A stretch of DNA of 64,000 nucleotides from Trichoderma breve (lineage: Eukaryota; Ascomycota; Sordariomycetes; Hypocreales; Hypocreaceae), in NCBI RefSeq assembly GCF_028502605.1, contig NW_026611593.1, positions 434,001 to 498,000 of the forward strand, read 5' to 3'. The position numbers and the translations under genes are program-made. The notes beneath the pieces are model-generated. The model did not search any database and was not told the DNA's origin. It was given only the letters and a program-made list of their open reading frames with translations. Shown piece after piece: positions 1 through 10,962 of the stretch (position 1 is its first letter; every line of letters starts with the position of its first letter).

Positions 1-865
1 TGTCGCAGCATTGCTGTTGTCTGTCGGAGCAGCGGCGCCTCCTTGAACATTAGCTACGGAGAACTTGCTCAAGTCGACCAAGTCTGTGGCCTGAATACCG
101 CCAGTGCCGGTAAATGTCTGAGACACAGCGGAAACAGCTGATGCGACTTCGTCCTGGCTAGCGTCAAGAACAAGCTTGCCCGTTGTGAAGATACATCCAA
201 GCTGGGGATCGGTATCGTCACATGTGTTACCCTTGGCTGTGGCATCGTTAAGCTAAGAGTGTGTTAATAATCAGTTTCAGAATATGTAACTAAGGGAACA
301 TAAAACGTACATCGCCTGGGGCAAAAGTGCCACTCAAGAGGGCAAGGTTGGGATCCGCTCCGATGGCCTTGAGCTGCTTCGCCAACTCAAGAGTAATACC
401 CTTATTTATGGAAGCAGCATTGGCGGATGCCGGGTCTTGATGGGGCTTTACGGCTTCGATTTCGGGGTTCACAGCTTGTTCAGTGCAAGTAACACTGGCG
501 AGTCCGACTTTGCCGGTGTTTCTCTCCAGGGCCTGGTACACCAATGCACCAGCCATGAGTCGAATGTCTTTAGCAGCCTTGCCATTGGTGAAAGCCTGAT
601 CAGCTGTCTCTTGCTTGAGGCAGTCCAAGTTGGTTACACTTCCAGCGCCACCTGCAGCCGCTGCATTACCAAGCAGGCCAAAGACGGCATCAGTGATGCC
701 CTTGGGGTTGTTCTTGGCAAGAGCTTCGTTCGTAATGGAGAGGAAAAGATCGTGTGAATGCTCCTGGGGAACCTCTCGGCGGAGCAAGTTGGAAGAAGGG
801 AGAGGATAGCCGAAAGCTTGGCCAAGCAGCAAAGCTGCGGCCGCAGAGGTGCTTTGGAACTTCAT
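1..865 (-). CDS. conserved fungal secreted protein, C-terminally cut by window edge
   Basis: Two exons are visible: 311-865 and 1-252, joined across a 58-nt intron (donor GTACGT, acceptor TTAG) in phase 0. The start at 865 gives a signal peptide (residues 1-19, ending in AFGYP) and then a mature region with EHSHDLFL, VFGLLGNAAAAGGAG, RNTGKVGLASVTC and NPEIEAVKPHQDPASA. After the intron the frame continues LNDATAKGNTCDD and LGCIFTTGKLVLDAS. The protein runs off the left edge after at least 269 residues. These segments match, from memory, a widespread ascomycete secreted or cell-surface family of unknown function, sometimes mislabelled circumsporozoite-like. Regularly spaced Cys residues fit an extracellular protein. 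The function is unknown. Confidence 0.85.
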
Positions 866-3028
866 GATGATTGAGCGAGAAGAATGATTGGAATTTTAAA
901 ACACAAGAGCCTTTTGAGAAATGAACAATAAAAATTGAATACAAGAATAAAAGAGTGTCAAACTCGAAAAGAATGGACCAGCCTGCTGGACAAGAAGAGA
1001 GAAACGAAACAAAAAAAAAAGTAGAGACAAGAACTGACGATGGTGCTAGACAATTCTCAAGATTCAGTATCAATCGACTATTGGGATAATATATACAAAA
1101 TATCTCGGCCCCGGTCTCCCCAAGCCCCCGAATATCGACCCCAATACACGGTTAAGCGACGTTTCTGTAGCCGCTATATCGCTCGTTTCATAAACAAGGC
1201 AGGGCGGTTAAAACGCTCTGCCCAGAAGTTTAACCCATACGAAGAGATAAAATACAAGGGCAAAATGTGGTCAGATGTCTGATATACAGTATTTCTCCTG
1301 GATTCTCAGGTTTCTGTAGCAGGTTTGACCAGGATAGCTGAAACGATTACCGTTTCTGGTGGGGCGAAGCAAGGTATGGGCAGGCGTTTCATACGCAGGA
1401 CGCGATGATATTGGCAGGAGTACTTATAGCCTCGGTTCACTTTATTAAGCTTAGAAAAGAGAAAAATGATGGCCAACGTTTTATCTCATCGGATGTCTAT
1501 TATGACGATGTCGCGAGACCACAGGCCCAAGCCGGAGAGATTTGTTAGACTACACTTCACTTTGCAAGTAAGAGTAATGAGTGGGTCTATAGGAACTGTC
1601 TTTTAACTCCATCCGTGTTACACGTTTACATATGTACAGGGCCTCAATCATTTAGGTAGGTATATGTACCGGCTCCTGGATGATTAGATGATTACCTGGT
1701 CGAAGCGCAGTCTATATCAAAAGAAAATTAACATGCGAACCCTCATGATAATAAGCTTCCGTGCCCACGCTGGACTTTCCAAGACCTAGTTGCAAGGGTC
1801 GCTGTCGCAGGTATGGGACGCAGCGCTAAGCGAGCCAAAGAAGCGGCTCTATCATACCTATTCAAACCAGCCCATGGAACAGACTGGAACATGACCATAT
1901 ACCAGGGGGGTCCTTAAAGAGAACCAAACCCCCGCCCACGCTCCACATAGCACGGGGGCTCACGCCGACTAAGAATAACGCTGTTGCTGCAATATCCGGC
2001 CTCGACGGAATATCGAGCTCTACACGGCCCCGGGTCGCCCGTTTACTCGTACATGCACTCTCTGGTCCAGACCGTTAAATGGCCTGTTGCGGAAACGCTC
2101 CACGTGCTTACACGAACCCCGGCCGGCTCACTAGACCAAGGTTCTGACCGGATCACCAGTTAAGCCGCCGCCAGGGGGGCTTGGCCAACGGGTTTCGGAA
2201 CGGGCCTGCTTCGCCATGTGCAATGAGAACGGGTGGCTACAGTACGTCTGAATTCGGGCTGTGATTTCCCGGTTTGACTTGAGCTTGGCAAGTTTGTGCG
2301 AATATAGACACAGTTCTTGGCAAACTCCAGACGCGCCATTAGGAGACACTAGCCTGTCCTTCAGAGGTGTTAGCCTGCCCTTCGCTCTGGTAATGCTTTG
2401 TCAAATAGAGTGTCGTAGGACAGTAAACAGATGAATCTAATAAAATGAAAAAGAAAAGCTCCAAAGATGTTATTCTCCGATCGAACTAGCGGTGGCATCT
2501 CATACGTGCGGGGGAACAGCTTGTAGCACCTAGTTTGCTGAACAAATATTATCGTATTCATTTCTAGGGTAGCAAGACATTGATGCTAAAAAGCTGTGAT
2601 AACAACACCTTTGGTGTAAGTAGCAGACATAAGAGAGTCGAGGTTTGATAAGCTCTCGGAGAAAGATGCAGCAGCAAGACATGTTATTCGTCGTTCTTCT
2701 GGTAGAAGGTTTAACTTATGTTCTTCGGCCAGCCAACTCTATTACAACTTAGAAACACCCACAGACTTGAGACACTCACTTCAAATAGCATACGTATATT
2801 AACCACTGTGTAATAGATGCCCAATTGGCCGTGTACTGCCTGAGACTTGCACCTCAACCGACTGTCAAAGGCTTCAACTATGGAGCAATCTCGTCATCAA
2901 AGTCTTCTTCAAGATCCAACTACTCATTATAGCACGGAAACCCCCAAGACAGCGTAGTAGATTCCCATGGTGGCAGAGTCCCCCAATGGACTAGCTAGCC
3001 ATTCCACCATTGCGGTTGACAGCTAAAT
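866..3028. other. gene-free stretch
   Basis: About 2.2 kb with only short open frames of no recognisable family. It includes the promoter of the secreted protein that starts at 865, with an A-rich run near 1010-1020. I see no transposon ends, RNA gene or convincing exon. Confidence 0.5.
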
Positions 3029-4219
3029 TTACTCTTCGAATTCTTGCACGATCCACCACGCCGAAAATGGTTGAGATTTGCTTCCATCCGAGATGGACAT
3101 ACCAATAGTACCAGCTACAGCTGTGCAGAATCTTTCCACGCCCGCTTCACGGTCAGTCATTGTTATAGGGACTAGGACCAGACTACTCGCAATGTCGTCT
3201 GGGTGGATAATCGGATACGACACTCCTTTTAGTGGCCGTGAGCAGTCGGAAGTTTCCCTAAGGTCTTTGTAATCGTTTGCGACGCTTCCGTCCTCCTTAA
3301 AATAAGCAAATGCCGTGATCCAACCAGAGTTTTTCCAGACGTCACCACACACGCCCGAATGCCCCGTCTCCCACGCGACGCGGAGCCAGAAATCTTTAAT
3401 CTCTTGTGAGTCTGGCTCGTCAAATGTCTTTTTCATGTAATGCAGAATGGGTTGCAGCAGACGAGCCCAGTCCTCGCATTCCTTGCCGTATTGGTTCAGC
3501 TTGTTGACCCGACGTTCAAGCTCCCCCCAGTCATCTCGGATTCCCAACAGCGTCACGCTGGGAAAGCTGCATCCAAACGCCGCACCGTAAGTGAAGTAAC
3601 TGTTCATTGTCCCCATCATACCGAACGCTGCGACTGCCTTGTCATGGTCTGTTGTGGTGGAAAAGTCCGGTAGCATCCACTCACGCAGCTCTGGATCAAC
3701 GATATATTCCTCAATGAGGGAGGTAAACTTCTGGACCAACTTGCTAAAATCGATTTCGGAGAGGCTCGTGGTTCTCAGATCGATCGTCAGCGCCTTTTTT
3801 CCTTCATGAGAGACGAACATGTGACGCAGGCGTTCGGCATTCTCATCCCCATTGATGAAAAGGCTAAACTGTGAAAGGATAGCCTGCCACACATCATCAG
3901 GTCGGATGACTAGGTCGAGATCCTGGTTGAAGGCGCGGATGATTCCCTCCACAAATCCATTTTCGTATACGGACACAGTCGCGTTGATGGACTCCTTATC
4001 CATTGTCTTCTTAGGACCGATAGAGGACGCAATGATTTGGCACTCGCGGAAGCCGTGGCCAGAATTATCCCTGATTTCTCGTCGTGGATCATTCTCATAG
4101 GGGCTGACACAATCGAAGGTGGCAGTGTCGAAAGCAGACCTATCATTTGTATCGATGGTTATCGCTTTGTCGCGATTTGTCCCCGACTTGAGAGGGGAGG
4201 GCTTTGTCGTGACAGGCAT
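3029..4219 (-). CDS. DUF4419 family protein
   Basis: Single uninterrupted frame of 396 aa. The features fit the DUF4419 family (PF14388): a VYENGFVEGIIRAFNQDLDLVIRPDDVWQ stretch at about residues 84-112, then a QFSLFINGDENAERLR region, DFSTTT and the aromatic MNSYFTYGAAFGCSFPSVTLLG region. It ends with the GDVWKNSGWITAFAYF segment. There is no signal peptide or membrane segment, so a cytosolic protein is likely. The family is common in fungi as lineage-expanded copies; its biochemical role is unknown. A TATA-like element lies about 115 nt upstream of the start. The first ATG was taken as the start because no upstream in-frame ATG precedes it. Confidence in the family is high; function cannot be stated. 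Confidence 0.87.
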   Translation of the reverse strand: MPVTTKPSPLKSGTNRDKAITIDTNDRSAFDTATFDCVSPYENDPRREIRDNSGHGFRECQIIASSIGPKKTMDKESINATVSVYENGFVEGIIRAFNQDLDLVIRPDDVWQAILSQFSLFINGDENAERLRHMFVSHEGKKALTIDLRTTSLSEIDFSKLVQKFTSLIEEYIVDPELREWMLPDFSTTTDHDKAVAAFGMMGTMNSYFTYGAAFGCSFPSVTLLGIRDDWGELERRVNKLNQYGKECEDWARLLQPILHYMKKTFDEPDSQEIKDFWLRVAWETGHSGVCGDVWKNSGWITAFAYFKEDGSVANDYKDLRETSDCSRPLKGVSYPIIHPDDIASSLVLVPITMTDREAGVERFCTAVAGTIGMSISDGSKSQPFSAWWIVQEFEE

Positions 4220-4331
4220 ATTCTGTGGAACTTTGGGAGAGGGGCTTTTGCTTTCTTTCTGAATCGACCTGAAATTGTAAATGTAAAGAAGATGAAGAGT
4301 TTGATACTCAAAATTTGGACAGATGAGGGGA

Positions 4332-4338
4332 TTTTATA
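4332..4338 (-). promoter_or_regulatory. TATA-like box of the DUF4419 gene
   Basis: TATAAAA on the minus strand, about 115 nt upstream of the ATG at 4219. Confidence 0.4.
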
Positions 4339-4395
4339 GTCTTGAGATTCTGTTAGGCTGCAGGTGCTTGGAGGAACATGTGCAGCACAAACATA

Positions 4396-4620
4396 TAGAA
4401 CAACTAATATCCGCTACTTCGTGTAGCAGAAACAGCTGGCTCGTTCACAGAAACAAAGACCACAAAGAGAGAACAAAGACTACAAAGAGAGTGTCCTAAA
4501 GGGTCAAAGGGATTTGGCCAAGTCTTCCATTCCGGTGGCAGAACCAATAAGGACCAATTTTAAATGTGCCGCAATCTACGGTCTCGGTTGTACAAAGTAT
4601 CCATCCGGCTTATGGTATGA
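4396..4620 (-). repeat. decayed copy 1 of a short duplicated coding-like sequence
   Basis: Read on the minus strand this ends in codons for NEPAVSATRSSGY and a stop. It aligns with the segment at 4958-5189 (NEPAACITRSGEH and stop). Upstream in both copies, DCGTFKIGPYW here pairs with NCCPFKLYPYG there. The copies are strongly diverged and this one has in-frame stops. Probably an old tandem duplication; the parent gene was not identified. Confidence 0.45.
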
Positions 4621-4957
4621 GAGCGAGGGGAGAGGAGAGATTGGTTGGCCGAGTCCCTTTGTTCAGCGTACACCTTCTGTTGGGATCTCTTTCTTGTTCA
4701 GAGGCCTTAGTTTGGTAATTACCGCCATAAAAAAGAAGAAATGGAATATCGAGATGATTTGAGTGAGTGATGTCTCTAATCAATATCATTGGTTAGGGGA
4801 TCACTGAAAGTATTATTGCTCATTCTAGTGTGTATGGGTGAAGAGTTGAAGGGGATTAATTATTGTCGAGACTCAATCAGGCAGACGATGGTTGCCTGAA
4901 CATAACACGGGACATGTGAGACACAAAGGGATGAAAAAAAAACAGTCTAATGTTCGC

Positions 4958-5189
4958 CACTTCGAGTAATACAGGCAGCTGGCTCATTGGAAGGCAAGAC
5001 TAGAGCTTCATACAAACCAAAGACGACGTGATCAGATCCTTCAGGTAAGTAGCCAAGCCCATATGGATATAATTTAAAGGGGCAGCAATTTTTAAGTCCA
5101 GACGTCATGGACTTGGAGAAGATATTCAGTTCATTGTACAAGAGGGACGGGAGATTAATAAACAAGAGGTCTTCCACTAAAGAATACAT
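4958..5189 (-). pseudogene. decayed copy 2 of the duplicated coding-like sequence
   Basis: An open stretch of about 77 codons on the minus strand with the peptide NCCPFKLYPYGLGYLPEGSD, ending NEPAACITRSGEH. It is related to the copy at 4396-4620. No signal peptide, domain or splice context was found, so it is annotated as a gene remnant rather than a gene. Confidence 0.35.
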
Positions 5190-5293
5190 CTACTACTATA
5201 AATTGCATTATACATTCAAAATTGCCAGCATATTACAATACCTTTATAAGCCTATCATAAATATGTTTTTTTAAATTACAGAATCTACCTGAT

Positions 5294-8200
5294 TCAATAA
5301 TAAGAGCACTTAACCAAGGACTGTGCATAAACACTTAAACCAAATCCAAGAAAGCAAAGCTGAAGAGAATGCTCGGTCTTGACACATTCCACCCGGTCCC
5401 ATTTCGCGCAGTTTAAATAGCCGATCAGCTGTCCCACATCGTAATCTTCGTACTTTGTGTAACCGTCCACGTTGACGTAGTTACATGTGTCTCCAAAAAC
5501 ATCCTTGATGCCGGTGGTATATTGATCATCCACAATATTCGTATCTGCGCTGTCGGCAGTGACTGACCAAGTGGCGTCAGTATTGCAGACATCGATACTT
5601 TTGGCATTCGACGGGACGCCGTAGTAGTTGACGATTATGGTTGGAAAAGGGGTATGGTCAGGGTCTTGGGTTTGTCTATCCAGGACAAGCCACCAATCCG
5701 CGATGCCAGTGTCAGTAGAGGGTTTGCTGACGGGAACGGGGGGTTTGGGTAAGCCGGGATCGATGGGCTCGGGGTAGTCGTCACCTCCCGAGCACTCGTT
5801 GAACCAGGTATTGGCGAGGGCGGTCCCTGGATAAACATCATGATAATCGGCGCGGCCAAGCTCCCCGAGCGTTGGGAAATGGATATTCTGACCGCGGCCG
5901 TGTCCTTCAAAGCGGGTTCCTAGGTCGATCCAAGTCATGCTGCTCCCTCCTGCGGGGATGAAGCCGCCATTTCTCCAAACTCGGGCCCCTGCCTTAAACT
6001 TGTCAACCCAAATAAGATCCACCTTACCATCGCCATTGACCTGGAATCGTATTAGTAGTGCCAAGCTATGTAGGCCACGAATGTCAACTTACGTCGGCCC
6101 ATTTGAAGTTTGCTCTGTCGAGCCTTTCTGCTGGGGCGAACTTGATCTGGCCCTGGTCCTCCAGGCCACCGGCCTTATTGAGGTGCCCAACAGTTCGAGC
6201 ATCTTTCTCCATGCAGAGGTAGTCGACGCGGCCATCACCGTCCAAATCGCCGAACCTCAGACCTTGGTCATAGAGACCCCTGCCCCAGCCCTCCTTACAC
6301 AGCGCGTCATTCACTACCCAGGTTGGGCCGGAAAACGTGGGAGAATTGGCTCCGTCTTTGTAAGTGTTGCGCCACATCTCGACCCGCCCCGTATGTCTTT
6401 CGACTGCAAGGATATCACAGAGACCATCTCCATCCCAATCGCCAAAGTGGATGCTCTTCCTTTCCCGGCCGATAGAGATGATCTTTCCATGCTGTCCCCA
6501 GTTAGGCGGGGACTTGATATTCTCGAATAAGGTGATTTCACCCTCCGCGCTCACCCAGAGATAATCTTGCATCCAAGTTAGTGTCTCGCTAATAAAACAG
6601 CTATTAAGAAGTAGGCGCATAGCCACATACCATCGTGGCCTCGGCCGAACATGTCACAATAATGGACTCCGTCTCCTTTTCTCTGAGTTCCGCCAGAGCC
6701 CTTATTCGTATAGGCGTAAGATTGAACGTATTTCTCGTCAGCTATGCGATTCCAGATGAGGTCAGCGCGCCCAGAGCCCGATATCCGTCCAAAGACGAGC
6801 TCTGTTCTATCTGTCAACTCGGGGATTGCAGGGTGGGCCGCTGTAGCCTCTACCCAGTGAGGTCGTAGGCCTTTGCCGTCGGCATCGAAATCTCCTCGCT
6901 GGTTGATCCAGATTTCAGAGGAGCCGTCCTTGTGCAGGTAGACCCAGTCTGATCTGCCATCGCCGTTGATATCGACGAGGTTGACGCCCTGGATCCCTTC
7001 AGCTTCACCTTTAGCGGCAAATGTTTCCTCGCCAACAACCTAAGCCAGTCAGTATTGTCCGTTGGGTCAAATTGAGAAAGCAGCCAGTTTGGATAACATA
7101 CGAAACTTTGCCAGTATCCCCCATACGTCTCTGTCGGTGCATCGCCCACGCCGCCGTTGCGCCAGCAATAGATGTCGCCCTTGTCATCAATAGCGCAATA
7201 ATCCAGCCGCCCATCTCCGTCAATGTCGCCGAGACGGACCCTATCTTGAGGACCCCATGAATATCCCTCCCTGATAAGGCCACCGTTCTCCAGAGGCTCG
7301 AATTTCGGAGGGTTGCCGCCCCTGTTGATCGACACATACATGTTGCCATCTAAGTTGATGCAGATAAAGTCGTCAAGCCCATCGCCGTTGACGTCGCCCC
7401 AACGGTGTCCTCGAATCAGACACTTCAATCCCACATCGATAGTAGCGCCTGTTACAGCGATATTGCCACCATCGTTGAGATACATACGACAGGTTCCCGG
7501 CGTCGGATCATCGCTTGTGCCCTTGTCAACGCAGTTGATCAGCTCGTCAAATTCTCCTCCCGGGTCTGCGCCTCCCAAGTTCACCAGCTGGGCAAAGGAT
7601 ACTCGGCTGCCGGCATTGAACGCTCCGCTCTCAGTGATATAACCCCGAACTGTCTGAAAGTGCCTGTAGGGCCCATCATCCTCGCCCCATCCTTGCTGCG
7701 TTTTAACAGGGCCGCGTCCAGCCCCCTTTTCTGGGTCACAGTCGACCGTGGTGTCGTCGTCGATTCCAGTATCGATCGGTTTCGTCAGAAAGCCCGCCTT
7801 CTCGACCTCGGCAATAGCTTCAGCCCAAACAGCAGCCAACTTAGCTGCGCCCTTTTCATTGGGATGCATAGTGTCGTGATAGTCGGTCGAAGTATCCAGA
7901 AACCCATTATTCAACTCAGCCAACCCAATCTTCTTTCCTGCATCCCTGAACCTCTTATATAAATCCCGATAACCAGGATTAATCTTGTTGACATTGTTGT
8001 TTGCCTCATTTTCAAGGTATGGTATCAGAGTTGATAGAATAATTGTGACACCCTCGACCTCCTCATATAGATAATTAAGTAACAGCTCCATTCTACCTGC
8101 GGTACCATCCACATCCTGGCCAGTTTTTGGATTGGCATCATTTGTCCCGCAATTTATGAGGATTAGATTTGGCTTCGTATCGATCCCCATACCGGCGTTT

Positions 8201-8589
8201 TTAATCATCTGTGACACCACCGCACCAGAATGTCCCTCGTGCTGCCGATCCTTGAACTTCTCAGGATCACCATTCGACAGGCTACCGACCATATTGACTG
8301 GCCAGCCTTCCCATCTTAACTGGTCTCGAAGGGGTTTCCGGTATCCGTTCTGCGGGTCTGTGCCGACTCCTGCGGTAATAGAGGCGCCGAGAGGCATAAT
8401 TCGTAGGTAGAAAGGCTTGTCTGCTGCCGCCCTGGCGGCCTTGGGCCGATAGTGCTGACTCCATAGCTCTGCCAGAGCATCGTCATCCGAAAGAGTACGG
8501 TTGTGCGTTAAAGGACTGGCTAAGACTGAGGAGAAAAGAAGGAGCAAGTGAGCCAAGAGACACAGCGCGGATCTTGGAGACGACGCCAT
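5294..8589 (-). CDS. secreted SGNH (CE3-like) esterase with FG-GAP/VCBS repeat domain
   Basis: Four exons: 7102-8589, 6631-7039, 6093-6565 and 5294-6040, giving 1038 aa; all junction phases close. Residues 1-25 are a signal peptide. An SGNH-hydrolase domain of about 200 residues follows: block I as PLGASITAG (nucleophile Ser; the usual GDS is GAS here), EGHSGAV, block III NCGTND and block V DTMHPNEKG with the catalytic Asp and His. This order fits carbohydrate-esterase family 3 acetylxylan esterases. The rest holds at least seven FG-GAP/VCBS calcium-binding loops of the form DxNGDGxxD or DxDGDGRxDY (for example DVNGDGLDDF, DIDGDGRLDY, DINGDGRSDW, DWDGDGLCD). A Cys-containing tail ends the protein. 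It probably deacetylates plant polysaccharide outside the cell, with the repeats acting as a beta-propeller adhesion or binding module. Confidence 0.9.
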
Positions 8590-8690
8590 GTCAAATGTCC
8601 ACCGCGTGTAGTGGTGATGCGTGATGAATCGACTGAAGTGAATGAGCCAATATTGTAGTTTGAATCTGCCTCTGGTTGGGGATCAAGAGG

Positions 8691-8698
8691 CTTATATA
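8691..8698 (-). promoter_or_regulatory. TATA-like box of the SGNH-VCBS esterase gene
   Basis: TATATAAG on the minus strand about 105 nt upstream of the ATG at 8589. Confidence 0.45.
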
Positions 8699-8699
8699 C

Positions 8700-9803
8700 C
8701 TAGCCAAATGATATCCATAGCTGGGCCTGTGTTTTAGAGTCTATGGTAGAAAGCAAGAAGGCTTCCTTTCCCGTAATACATGGACTCATGACAAATTACA
8801 GTGTGCTTCGGATTTTTCCCATTCTGGAAATCTCATGGGATGGAAATCCTGCCTGTGCAACTATTGGCGCTAATCGAGACTGATTTGCTTGCCAACCTGC
8901 CCTTAAAAGGCTTTGTGCATGAGATAAAGCGTATTGGAACAGGGGTAAGGTAGTAAAATACGCGTGTTTGGATACGCTTGTTGAATACGCTTAAAAGCGC
9001 TGCCCAAGCCACGATTCTAGTCTGCAAAATCCACGGCTGCATATCATAACTTCGTGGATGATTAAGTCAAGCTGGCCTATCAAGTTAAGCTTATGCTCAT
9101 GAACTAACTACAATAGTATTATATATTACTTGGCGGGCGGTGGTAGGATTCTTCTAACCCTATAAATTCCGCCAGTCAAAAGCGTCCAGCTCTGCTAGCA
9201 TAGAGCGTATTAACTTATGGGATTATACGACAAGCAACTAAACCGCAAAAAAGAAGAAATATGACAGCAGGAGTATTATACTGCGAGCCCCGGCAGGCAT
9301 TAAGCGTATTTATAAGATTATACTACAGTATTAGGCTACTGCTTACAATTTTGACGGCAAGCTAGCATCCATGTGATCCTTAATCACATGCATTTAACCG
9401 ACCTGACGGGATCTCTAGTGCTAAGCCTTGTCCAAGGTTTTAGTGATAGTATTCGCTATTGCTGTCAGCCATCTCATTATGGAAACTTTGCAAATGCGAA
9501 TGGCGACAATCTCCTGGTTTTGTGTGGCTGCATGTTAGTGATTGTAGTTTTCTGGGGCGCAGTTTCAGCTGCGTTAATTACATGTAGATAGTTGTATATA
9601 ATAGGTGGAAACTCGGCACTTCCATTATTTACGCAGGAGAGCGATAGCGACGAGCGTTTGTGCTCCAGAAAGTATTTCTGCATGTGATGATTATTGAGAC
9701 TCTAAGATACATGTAAACATAACTACTACCTGCAGCACTAGATACAGCTGCGAATAATTCGGTATCTGCAATCCATTGCGCCAAGATTCAGAATTCAGCT
9801 CAG
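8700..9803. other. intergenic stretch without recognised genes
   Basis: About 1.1 kb, moderately AT-rich. It holds one open frame of 72 codons at 9373-9591 with a hydrophobic end but no homology I recognise and no intron context. It lies between the 5' side of the SGNH esterase and the 3' end of the GPI-type gene. Confidence 0.45.
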
Positions 9804-10828
9804 TTAGAGAAAAGCTGCACCCGCAGCTAACACAGCAACAAAGTCGAATAAAGTAGGTGCAGAAGTCTGAGCAAGACCTGTAGAAGTCGAGCTCTGTACC
9901 TCAGTTGTCCGAGTTGGACTGGGGAAGACGAATGTGCTGCTGGTGGTGTTTAATCTCGAGGGAGCCGAAGTTGTAGCAGGAGCTGAAGTCTCTGTGTGGC
10001 TGAAGGGTGGCCTATTTGTCGAATTACCCACGGTGGTCGCATCTGGAGCACTGGTGGTTGTCTTATCATCCCCGGTATCTATATTACCATCTCCGTCCAC
10101 CCTGAAGTGATCCCAGGCAATGTTGTCCAAAGCTACCTTTGGGGAATCGAAAGCGAGCGAAGTGGAAATGAGGTTCACGGCGATGGAAAAAGCGGTATAT
10201 CTTCCTTCGTCCGGGTTCCATTTGATCGAAAATGGACCGGTACCATCCTTCGTCGGGAACTTTTCGATTTCCTGATTCTGCACGACATCGCCTTGGTTCA
10301 TAAGCAGCAGCTGGATGCTGATCTTTGTTTCGTCGTCATCGAGCTCTCCATCAGCCAGGTGCGAGTAGTCAACTGCAAGGTCAAACGCTGTGTTGCCAGA
10401 GATGTAGTCCCCGGCGTCGAAGGTAAGATAATCGAATAAGATACCATTGTCTCCCCACAGGACATTATTTTCCAGTTTGTCAGATAAATCAACATTGGCA
10501 ATTGGGGTCTTGCAAGCCCCCGTTTTGACAGAGTTGACTACGGTTGCACCCATGATTACCGCGCCCTTTGCTTGGGTTAGAAGTAGTTCTCTGGGTAATT
10601 CGGCATAACGAAGAAACATGGCATACCGCATATCGGTGTTCGGATTTGGAGAAGTCAATGCTTCCACAGTTATCATCGTTTGAGATATCGAGATCTTCAA
10701 ACTTCTCATCGTTAGTATAATGATGCGTTCCTTGATAACCCAAGCATACTTACGCTGAGGGTCACTCTATCGCCGTAGACCAGAGGAAGAAAAGCAACTG
10801 CCGCAACTAGGCTATTATATGTCTTCAT
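9804..10828 (-). CDS. probable GPI-anchored surface protein, unknown family
   Basis: Three exons rebuilt: 10754-10828, 10627-10704 and 9804-10565, giving 304 aa with phase-0 junctions. The first exon encodes a clean signal peptide (MKTYNSLVAAVAFLPLVYGD). The second gives KFEDLDISNDDNCGSIDF and the third a region that looks beta-rich (GAVIMGATVVNSVKTGACKT, ALDNIAWDHFRVDGDGN). From about residue 215 the chain becomes Ser/Thr/Pro-rich and probably O-glycosylated. It ends in a short hydrophobic tail (TLFDFVAVLAAGAAFL), the usual layout of a GPI-anchor signal. I do not recognise the N-terminal domain. A cell-wall location is inferred. The first ATG after a TATA-like element was chosen as start; the second acceptor is ambiguous by one codon. 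Confidence 0.75.
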
Positions 10829-10954
10829 GATGTTGCTTTTTGGATATGTCGATTCTGTTGAGTGGAGAGGGTCTGTAAGTGTTGAATTGAGTTTCGAGAT
10901 GAAAGAGGCTAAATTAGAATTGTCACTTGATGGATTATCGCGATTGCCTCACCC

Positions 10955-10962
10955 CTTATATA
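10955..10962 (-). promoter_or_regulatory. TATA-like box of the GPI-type gene
   Basis: TATATAAG on the minus strand, about 130 nt upstream of the ATG at 10828. Confidence 0.45.

Noticed and set aside
690..1073. Minus-strand 127-codon frame overlapping the secreted protein
   Set aside because: It overlaps the start of a conserved gene in another frame and extends into A-rich promoter sequence; no known domain.
7405..7962. Plus-strand open frame of 185 codons
   Set aside because: It lies antisense to the SGNH-VCBS esterase, whose frame carries clear domain motifs.
9373..9591. 72-codon hydrophobic frame as a small membrane protein
   Set aside because: No homology, no intron or promoter support, and an AT-rich setting where such frames arise by chance.
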